From Leptodontidium sp. MPI-SDFR-AT-0119 (lineage: Eukaryota > Ascomycota > Leotiomycetes > Helotiales > Leptodontidiaceae): 64,000 bases of DNA. Below the pieces are notes generated by a model, which did no database searches, was not told the origin of the DNA, and worked only from the letters and a program-made list of their open reading frames with translations. Location of the stretch: contig JAHLEZ010000026.1 of NCBI GenBank assembly GCA_020726505.1, positions 558,001-622,000 of the forward strand, read 5' to 3'. Positions 43,487 through 51,350 of the stretch are shown here, piece after piece. Numbering within the stretch: position 1 is the stretch's first letter; each line of letters opens with the position of its first letter. A program made the position numbers and the translations under genes.

Positions 43487-45892
43487 TCAGATCTGTGAGT
43501 CCAATTCTTTTTCTTCTCCATCGAGCACTCCCAGGTAGTATGAGAGATCGCCACCACTTATTTCTCGCAACGTGAAGCCATTTCCCAAGAACTCGTAAGG
43601 GTTCAGCTTGTTCATGTACTCAATCTCGTAGTCCTCGAACCGCGGAGTTTCAAGGATGCCGATGTAGGATAGACGACTGCCTGGCCACTGTTGCGCATGT
43701 TAGCTCAGTCGTGTCTGCTTTGTTCAGAGCACAAGGGGTCTTACCATCGCAGGTCCGTCAGTCTTCGCTTGCTTGAACCAACTGCTACAACTACCCGCCC
43801 ACGCCGTCCGCTGCAGGAACAGGTTTGCATGTTCGTGTAATGCAGCAGCCATACTTTGCTTTGGTGTGAGGCTCTTGATTCTTTCCCGTTGCATCTTCTG
43901 GATGCATTGGACGAAGTTGTTCATCAGGAGCTCAGCCATGGGGAGGAAGGAGCCGTGACCGAGTGGACCATCTGCCATGCGTTAATTCCATCTGCATAGG
44001 TATAGATTTGGAATACTAACATGGACCGCCTGTCATCCAGTAGTTTGGCATGTGTGGTGCACCGATTGATAGGTACGACTCGAGCTTCGTGGACCACATG
44101 TCTTGCAAGTTAATTCCATTGGCAATGATGGGGAATCTGGGAACCCAGCTTGTGTCGAATCCGGTCGCGCAGAGGATTACATCGACTACATTAGGGTTAG
44201 CCACTGGTACAAAACGCGGGAGTATCCATTCGTTGGAAATCATTTGAATGGACGGAGTTCGATCTTGACTTGCCTTCATGTTCTACACCATTATGGTCTA
44301 CGAAGCCTTTCTCTGTCACCCGTTGCATCTGCTTCGTGAAAGTATCCACGTTATCTCTTGTCAGGGCTTCGAGGAATCCATTACCAGGCTGCCGGTCTTG
44401 ACGTTAATGACCATCACTCGGATCTTGGACGAGACAGGCGAAAACTTACCGTCGGTCTTCGACAACCCACGCCGAAGTCCTTTGGGACAATGGCATCGAT
44501 GAGTTCTTTTTTCCCGGCCAACTTCGTCGACATTTCCTGTATGGCATACTAAAGAGGAACAGTTCTCAGCCACGGCTCTGATGCACCTATCATTGGGTTT
44601 TGACTGACCTCTTTCGCTGACGCAGCCTCAGGAGTTCCTTGTAAGATGAACTTGAATCGTTGATTCAGCTCATTTTCGATCCCTTTGCAGTACTTCAGTA
44701 AGCTCTGCGGATTCCTGCGAAATTCTGCCTTTTGCTCGTCCGTGTCTGAAATTTATGTCATGTCAGCACGTTTTCCATCGGTCTTCAACATTGATAACCA
44801 AGACACTGGTCATACATTCAAAGTTCCCGCCATTGGGCCCAGCAAATTTCTGGGCGAATCCTGCAGTGATCCACGTCGGTGAGCGGACCCAGCAGTACAA
44901 CTTCTCAACGGATTCGGCGATGGTGGCAATGATCTGTACGCCACTGCTACCAATTCCCACAACTGCAACTCGCTTGCCATCAAGCGAGTATCCCTCCTCG
45001 TATGCTGCACTATGCATCAATTTGCCCTTGAACGAATGGAGACCTTCAATATTGGGCCAATCCCACTTACTGAGTGCGTCTCCTGTCAGAAATCCGAATT
45101 TCATCATAGTTGATTGCAAATAGGGACTGGAATGCAAGCAGGACTTACTTGAGAACGCCGCTCCCGTTGAGTAAGACATCGCATATATCTGTGAACTCCT
45201 CCCCGGTCTTCGTATTCTTAACTGCAACATGCCATTTTCCAGCCTCCTCATCCCAGCGTGCGCCCACAACCTCATGACTGAGTTTCATGTAGCGCATTAA
45301 ATCGTGACTCTCGGCCACGTCCTTCATATAGCGCCAGATCTCCGGACTCGACGAGTAGAATTGACTCCAGTCGGGATTTCTCGCCCAAGTGAACTGGTAG
45401 TTTGCGGAAGGGATATCGCACGCGCACCCTCTGTCTACGCATTAGCTTGTGCAATCATTGTTGCCGTTTTAAGGGGTAAAGCTATCACATTTTCACAGAA
45501 AGGAACTGGACCTACGGGTATCTATTTTCCAGCCAAGTCCCACCCACATCATCGTTCTTGTCATAACACACCCATGTCGCGTCCTTCAGGGAATCTTTGG
45601 CAATCTTGCTGAAACAGATACCACTCGCTCCAACACCAATATGAACGATCCGCATCTGCCTTCGTGCCGCGAAATGCTGATCGAGAATGCTGTATCCGCG
45701 AGCATTCGCTCTGGGCCAGCCGTACTTCTCGGCAAGCGTGGTGCCCTGCTGTCCCAGAAGTTCTCCATTCGATTCGGAGGCAGGAGGCATGACAGCAACG
45801 TCGACACCACTTGCGTTCGTTTTCACGTTATTCTGCTGTTTTTTGGGCATGTCGGCGCTGATGGCCGAGGTATCGAGGAGTGATGGCGCCAT
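43487..45892 (-). CDS. Baeyer-Villiger-type flavin monooxygenase
   Basis: Nine exons (45892-45516, 45430-45149, 45069-44816, 44745-44609, 44548-44450, 44388-44274, 44185-44021, 43971-43745, 43687-43487) close in frame at 618 aa. Visible: FAD Rossmann Gly-Val-Gly-Ala-Ser-Gly (about 86-91), Gly-Gly-Thr-Trp, the BVMO-like fingerprint Phe-Lys-Gly-x3-His-x3-Tyr, NADPH Rossmann Gly-Ile-Gly-Ser-Ser-Gly, and Ala-Thr-Gly-Phe-Asp before the C-terminal part. The usual Trp of the fingerprint is Tyr. The enzyme should insert oxygen next to a ketone, giving an ester or lactone, using NADPH and O2. Intron 6 (44273-44186) is GC-AG (GCAAGT). The N-terminal 80-residue extension before the FAD site is common in fungal members. 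Lactonase-like, esterase-like and PRISE genes in the island fit a ring-opening route. Confidence 0.87.
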
Positions 45893-46711
45893 GGTGTTGT
45901 GGAGATGGTCTGTTTGTGTTTGATCAGGTAGTCGAATTTGCTAATTCAGGCTCAGCATGCACATAATTGTGATCTGAGCTGGACGTGCAGCGAAAGGGAC
46001 AAACTTGTTTATCATAAGATGGATCAGATACATCGCAATCTCAATTTTGTGCCGAGACGCACGCTCTCATAGTAGGTTGTCATCGCCAGGCTTCATCGGA
46101 CCTTGGTTTCCCGGTTGGCGGGCAGCACGTCTCCGTCGGGAAAGGTATTTCGAATAGCTTACCTTCTGGCTGACATTACTGAAGCCCCGGAGTGATGATC
46201 GGCGCTGAAAGCACGCTGAAATGGTCTAGATCGATGTCTACGGAGTATACTTCTGGTATCAGGGTGAGGGTCGAAATTTGAGGAATGAACCTGGATTCAC
46301 GCAGTACGCTAGTGCGGCAATCGAGGTAGTGACTAGGTATCTAGATAGGTAATTAGTCGCAATTGCTGGGTAAATAGACAATGAACCTTATCAAGTCAGT
46401 GTGGCGCTCCCATGGCCGAGTCCCAGAGCAGCTCTTTCTTAACGGCAGCGCCAGCGACGGTCTGCTTGCCGTCGGCGGACAGCAGTAGCGTCTGATATTT
46501 TCTACCAACTCGGTCTTCCATGCATTCACACGCAGCTGAACGAGACTAGGTAATCATTGCCTGTTTACAAAGCTCAGATCTGACGTCCCAGCCACGTCTC
46601 AGCCTTTTGCTCTTTCCATGAACCTTTGCTTCAACCCCGAATTACTGGTTTGTCAAAATCACCCATTTCTTTGAAAACGGCATTATTCTAACATGCAAAA
46701 GCATACCTAGC
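45893..46711. promoter_or_regulatory. Divergent promoter: monooxygenase / second Zn2Cys6 gene
   Basis: 819 bp between start codons. CGG words cluster at 46090-46200: TCGGACC, CCCGGTTGGCGGG, CTCCGTCGGG and CCCCGGAG. No other gene seen. Confidence 0.4.
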
Positions 46712-47107
46712 ATGTCTTCCTCTCGATCGCGAAAAAGAGATTGGTCGTCCACCGTGAGCGACAGCCCATTACCGGACAATGAGAGAATTGCAAACGCAAA
46801 TCCGAAAAGGCTCACAAGAAGACGTGGAGGAAGTCCTAGGAAGAGAGCATGCTATGCATGCGGGTATAAGAAAGTTCGTTGCGATATTCCGTCCCAAGGT
46901 GCACCTTGCGCCAACTGTCAACGTGGAAATGTTACCTGTGTCGCCAAAATGCGGTACAGGAGAAAGAAGTGGGCGACCTTTCTTCGTGGGAAAATTGAGT
47001 TCTGCAGAAGGCTAATGTTTGAGAAGAAGATTAGCAAGCCCATCCACCAACGACTTCGAGAAGGGGGACAGTGCACAAATCAAGCAAGACAACAAGATGA
47101 AAAGTGA
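46712..47107 (+). CDS. Zn(II)2Cys6 DNA-binding protein, N-terminal exon
   Basis: Open from ATG 46712 to TGA 47107. Residues 45-75 form a complete zinc cluster: Cys-Tyr-Ala-Cys, Lys-Lys-Val-Arg-Cys, then Cys-Ala-Asn-Cys and Cys-Val-Ala, preceded by a basic Ser/Arg-rich N terminus. The end of this ORF (after about residue 88) becomes basic and unremarkable, so a splice site probably lies within it; I could not place one with confidence. Either a short regulator or the first exon of a longer one reaching 47770. Divergent from the monooxygenase, so it is a candidate local regulator. Confidence 0.65.
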   Translation: MSSSRSRKRDWSSTVSDSPLPDNERIANANPKRLTRRRGGSPRKRACYACGYKKVRCDIPSQGAPCANCQRGNVTCVAKMRYRRKKWATFLRGKIEFCRRLMFEKKISKPIHQRLREGGQCTNQARQQDEK

Positions 47108-47347
47108 TGTACGAATATTTGACATGGCGGCGGGGGAGGGAAAGCAATACTGCGATCCGCTATCACGCTTCTTATGTAGGCACTAGAGTTCTCTTTGAGG
47201 ATAACCGTAGCTGAAACTTCATCATTAGGTCAAAGGAAAAGTCAGCTGTCAGGTGTTGAGAGCCCGGGAGGTCGAAATTACAACCAAGCACTCGTGCGTA
47301 AAGTCCTCCCTTTTGCAAGACTCTTTTTCTAATACAAATAGTGTCAC

Positions 47348-47770
47348 ATGTTGAAGACAATGAATGTTTCTGCCCATGTCGACGATCTACTCTTCTTGGA
47401 TGCCATAATCAACGACACATCAGCAGAGTCAGCGGACGAAGGGGAAACATTCCACGCCGGCAAATCTGGCTTTGATCAGATCATCTGGGATCGGTCGAGA
47501 GAGCCAAGCCTCTTTCGAAAGAAACCGCTGGATCTCGACGACACGGACCTCGCAAGTTTCGATGAAAGGGACGATTCGTCAACCAGAAGAACGACTACAT
47601 CCCTAGTTTCTGACGAGTCAGACGTGTTTTCAAACAAGGACAGAACCACTCAGGAAGAACAATGCACACGCACTGCTCAGGCACATACACTTTCGAAGTC
47701 AGTGACGGAGGCTCAGTCCTTCGGAAAGTTACTGCAGGATATTGAAGAGATATGGCCAAGGTTCCCATGA
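47348..47770 (+). CDS. Possible later exon of the 46.7-kb regulator
   Basis: 140-codon plus-strand ORF, acidic and Ser/Thr-rich, with Asp-Leu-Asp-Asp-Thr-Asp-Leu and several Asp/Glu patches, ending Trp-Pro-Arg-Phe-Pro before TGA. Composition fits an activation tail. A phase-0 acceptor ending in ATAG lies just before it (about 47341), but no matching donor is obvious in the zinc-cluster exon. No Fungal_trans domain is present. It could instead be a separate small gene. Confidence 0.3.
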   Translation: MLKTMNVSAHVDDLLFLDAIINDTSAESADEGETFHAGKSGFDQIIWDRSREPSLFRKKPLDLDDTDLASFDERDDSSTRRTTTSLVSDESDVFSNKDRTTQEEQCTRTAQAHTLSKSVTEAQSFGKLLQDIEEIWPRFP

Positions 47771-48383
47771 GTTTGTGAAAGCATAAAATTTCAGGTGATG
47801 CGAATATAGATATAGAACAGATACAATTAGCAAACGAGCAGAAGTGCTAGGAAGAAACGCTGAGGGGACTTTTTCTAGGTGAAGACTGATTGCCCTGCTT
47901 GAGGCTGGCCTCAAGACAGACTTAGAACTATTACATCATTCATCTCCTCTGCTCAGATGGAAAAGAAGCAATTTTGACCCCACTACTGTCAGGTTCCACG
48001 AGTGCGAAACTAGCTCATTCTGAGGGTCTGTAAGCCAATTCTGTATTAACCCATCGTGTATTAAATCTGACTGGTGCTTGAACATTATCGCAAACTACTT
48101 TCCAAACTCCCTTCTGGGGTGGCTGAGCCTCTGAACAAGGTTTCAAAAGTGTCACTTGTAAACGGGTAGTAGTCGCCAAATGTCACGGAGTAAACCTAAC
48201 TTTTGCTGACCAATGTCTAGGCTGGACTCGCCAGGACTTGGTCAAGATAGCTGACAGAGTTGCTGGGCAGGTGATTTGATATTTACTGAACCTTGTAGAG
48301 ATTACACACTTGTTTGCGGTCGCTATCCCTTCGAGTCAGCGCTAATGCAGGCTGCTTACTTGGGTGCCGATAAATACTCGTGG
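47771..48383. other. Intergenic, no gene seen
   Basis: Non-coding stretch leading into the MITE pair. No long ORF and no further inverted repeat detected. Confidence 0.5.
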
Positions 48384-48385
48384 TA

Positions 48386-48524
48386 GGGATAAATAAACCC
48401 TTGCCCTGTCTCTATCAGCACGAGCCTCAGCAAGGGCTACTATCCAATGATTTCATCAGAATAGGTCTATTTGTGGGGGAGAAACCCCTAGAACCACACC
48501 TTCAGGGTAGGGGTTTATTTATCC
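48386..48524. mobile_element. MITE family A, 139 bp, TA-flanked
   Basis: Terminal inverted repeats of about 25 bp: the left end starts GGGATAAATAAACCC and goes on to CCCTG near 48407; the right end reads CAGGG, then GGTTTATTTATCC. Three or so mismatches. Both ends are bordered by TA (48384-48385 and 48525-48526), the target duplication of Tc1/mariner-type elements. No coding capacity. Confidence 0.7.
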
Positions 48525-48566
48525 TACCTACCAAGTAGTCAACTTGAAGAGCGCTTCGACCAAGTA

Positions 48567-48712
48567 CGGAAGGGGGTGGGAGGTGGGTCTCGCCCTCCCT
48601 TGTCAACAGCAAGGTTACTCTTTCAATCAATTGTCTGGATTTCTAGAAATTTCTCCATGAATTTCCTCAAAAGGTAAAGGCGTGGGCGAGACCCACCTTC
48701 CACCCCCTTACG
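48567..48712. mobile_element. MITE family B, copy 1, 146 bp, TA-flanked
   Basis: Inverted ends of about 28 bp: left CGGAAGGGGGTGGGAGG then TGGGTCTCG; right CGAGACCCA then CCTTCCACCCCCTTACG, two mismatches. TA borders both ends (48565-48566, 48713-48714). The middle carries TTTCAATCAATTGTCTGG and a TTTCTAGAAATTTCTCC core. A second copy lies at 56635-56792. Confidence 0.8.
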
Positions 48713-48923
48713 TACTGTAAATGTAGTCAAAAGCCAAGTGATATGCGCCTAGGCGCGCCTATTTGGTCCACCCTTAATCCTCCTATTGAGAGCTGGAAAT
48801 CGTTCATAAAAGTAGCGGATCCTCAGAGATGTCTAGTTCCAGCGTGCTGAAAGCTACAACAATTCATTCTCCATTCAAATTAGAGTTTACTTGCCATTGT
48901 ATTTCACCATCATCACATTCGCG

Positions 48924-49454
48924 ATGTCCGCCAACAACGGCTCTGCTGGTGCCCTGCACCTTACAATCGGCTCCGCCGTATTCACAGCTTCACTACTCAA
49001 CAATCCCACCGTTTCAGCTTTCCAGCAACTTCTCCCATTGAACCTGCAGATGTCAGAATTGAACGGCAATGAAAAACACGCCGACCTCCCGACTGCACTC
49101 CCAACCTCAGCAACCAACCCCGGAGCTATCAGAACGGGCGATATAATGCTCTACGGTTCTCGAACGCTTGTGTTATGGTACGAGGACTATTCGAGTGGCT
49201 TCACCTATACAAGAATAGGTACTGTTGACAACCCTGAAGGGTTGGCTGCAGCCGTTGGGAGCGGTTCAGTCGATGTTGGCTTTGCGGCCGGAGCAGGAGG
49301 GGGAGGTGTTACTGCGACTGGTGCGACCACGTCTGCGCCACCGAGGTCGACGCCGTCAACAAGTCGAGCGAAGAGAGTTGGTATGAGCCGCCGTGGGCCA
49401 AAAACACTATCGCTAATTGTCTCTCTATGCATTGCGTTTGGCATCACCTACTAG
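48924..49454 (+). CDS. Cyclophilin-like-fold domain protein with C-terminal hydrophobic tail
   Basis: Intronless, 176 aa from ATG 48924. Residues about 8-120 match the wording of the stand-alone cyclophilin-like domain best known from bacteria: a strand with Phe-Thr-Ala-x-Leu, Asn-Pro-Thr-x-x-Ala-Phe-x-x-Leu-Leu-Pro-Leu, Met-Ser-Glu-Leu-Asn-Gly-Asn-Glu-Lys, Gly-Asp-Ile-Met-Leu-Tyr-Gly, Leu-Val-Leu-Trp-Tyr-Glu-Asp and Tyr-Thr-Arg-Ile-Gly. After it comes a Gly-rich then Ser/Thr/Pro-rich linker, a basic patch and a final 15-residue hydrophobic stretch ending Gly-Ile-Thr-Tyr. With no N-terminal signal this looks tail-anchored; a GPI signal would need a leader. The biochemical role of the domain is not established. 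No introns and the bacterial relationship raise the possibility of transfer. Confidence 0.7.
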   Translation: MSANNGSAGALHLTIGSAVFTASLLNNPTVSAFQQLLPLNLQMSELNGNEKHADLPTALPTSATNPGAIRTGDIMLYGSRTLVLWYEDYSSGFTYTRIGTVDNPEGLAAAVGSGSVDVGFAAGAGGGGVTATGATTSAPPRSTPSTSRAKRVGMSRRGPKTLSLIVSLCIAFGITY

Positions 49455-50066
49455 AACGAAGCGCCAAGCTTCTGTGTTCTCTGGTCCTTGAAAAAATGGT
49501 GGGGATCTATTTGGTCATGATGGGTATCTAGATTTTCAATTTGTGACGGCTGGGCCAGGAATGTGGCGCTGGATGTGTTTCCCTGCCCTCTTGGTCTATG
49601 ATAGGGTTCCTGTTCGTCTATAGGTGGTGCGAGTTATAGAGAAAGTTTGCGCGGGTCCTGAAGCAGGAGGCTGAATCATCTTGACGCCCCAAGGTTTCTC
49701 GCTTAGATTGCCATGAGTTTGGTATGTGTCGTAACGCTTAGAGGTGATAACTATTTAGAATCAATATCTTTTCTGAACAAAATGCACTCTCTTCTCTGAG
49801 TGTCTACATCATGATGTTAACCATTCTAGTGAGAATTCAGACTCCGAAAGCATAACATTGCGCCGTTTGACAAGGCTGCGTGAGCTTTCCGGAGAATAAC
49901 TCAGGATACATGTTAAAGAAACCCTCATTCCTCTCAAACAAATCTGTTCGAGACGTTGCTAACTGTTGAATATAGTCTGAGCACATACATCAACATCGTC
50001 AGCAAGTAGCTCAATAGTGCTTCATCGTCAAATAGCCATTGACAGTCGGAAGAAGGCTTTCCTCAT
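49455..50066. other. Intergenic, convergent 3' regions
   Basis: Between the cyclophilin-like gene and the minus-strand Cys-rich gene. No ORF of note. Confidence 0.5.
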
Positions 50067-51185
50067 TCACAGTAAACCCAGCCATTCACCCCGCGGTGCG
50101 ACATAACCCCCTAGCGTAACCACCACCAATACAGGTAAGCCAACCCACAGTAACGAACAAGAGCTTTGTGCAGCACTGCTGCTTTGAGTTGAAAGTGGTC
50201 CCGTGGATGTTGCGCTCGCCGTTCCAGGCAGATTGGGCTTCGTCACACCAGGCGATGGTGATCTGAGGCTGGATGGTGTGCCAGGACTAGCTGTTGATGG
50301 AGCAGTCGAGGAGATGAGAGGAATCTGAGATGGAAACTGACCACCAATTAGTGATATGAAGTCGACAGGAGGAAGGGTAGACTACATGGATGCTTGAGTC
50401 AGCAGATATCCTGCTTCAATTGTCCAAAACACCGACAAGCAAGAAAATTGGCTTCTGGTGACGACTTACTGCCCCTGATCGAAAATACGAACACTCTTTA
50501 TATCCCAGGATATTACTCTCCGCCGCAGAAGTAGCCTTACAGCTTATATTTCCATTGAACTGACATTCTGAGAACAAAGAATACACGGGTTCTCGGCAGA
50601 CACAGCTCAGGTACTCGGTTGTCCGTGCCGGAAGGTAGGTACTTGAGCACAGATTGGTCTCGTAGTCTGCGCTGGTACAACTCAGGGCCAGACGGGAGCA
50701 ATCCGCAGCATCCCAAGTCGTGGTGAGAGTTGAGACGGGAAGTGTAGATGGCGTGAATGAGAGGGTGCCGAGATGGGCAGAGCATTGGGTGTGCCAGTCG
50801 TTTGTGAGACTGCTGAACATGGTGTCGAGAAGTGGCATGCCGATATAGAGTGTGACGTCGCTTTGGCATCTATTGACTCTTATTTAGCGAGGCTTCTCAT
50901 GATTGAGTACAAGGTGGGAAATATACGTGGGACTAGATACGCTTACCTGTAATAATCAGACAGCATTTCCTGCTGACAAAAGCATCCGATCTTCTCCGGC
51001 CAGTGAATTTTACCATCATATCGGTATCGCTTTTTATTCCTGATCTGGATGTATATGAAGAGACGATCGTAACCGGATAGTATAGTGAAATTGAAGTGTC
51101 CTGATGTTGTGCCCACACTGCTTGCGATGTAAAAATCCTGGTGTTGCGAGAAAAGCCTGACCTTATCTTCCCTCCAGTCACCCAA
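50067..51185 (-). CDS. Cys-rich, Ser/Thr-rich surface protein, GPI-type C terminus; 5' end uncertain
   Basis: Exons that join in frame: an open piece from about 51185 down to 50947, then 50869-50470 and 50381-50067. The product has a Cys-rich ectodomain (Cys-Phe-Cys; Tyr-Tyr-Arg-Cys-Gln-Ser-Asp; Leu-Ser-Cys-Thr-Ser; Leu-Cys-Ser; Ser-Cys-Val-Cys; Glu-Cys; Ser-Cys; Glu-Cys), then a Ser/Thr/Pro stalk and a final Leu/Val-rich helix near Leu-Pro-Val-Leu-Val-Val-Val, the layout of GPI-anchored or single-pass cell-surface proteins. No signal peptide is found: the frame closes at 51185, and the LINE tail begins 39 bp upstream at 51224, so the first exon was probably displaced by that insertion. No family name can be given. 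If the 5' part is gone this is a pseudogene. Confidence 0.5.
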
Positions 51186-51223
51186 ACGTCCATCTCAGTA
51201 ATTTGCACTTTTGTTTGTCTTTC

Positions 51224-51254
<31 letters not shown>

Positions 51255-51350
51255 CCGGTTGGCTGTTCAGGGCCGCTGGCCCTATGTAGCCCCACTCCTA
51301 GCTAAACTGAACTAATTACATAATCTTCCATCACGGGATCTAAGATTCAT

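Noticed and set aside
46712..47770. One spliced regulator gene from zinc cluster to acidic tail
   Set aside because: No donor in the first exon gives the right phase for the acceptor at about 47341 at a sensible position; kept as two entries.
51186..51295. Minus-strand ORF with a run of nine His codons
   Set aside because: The His run is only the ATG/CAT microsatellite of the LINE tail read in one frame.
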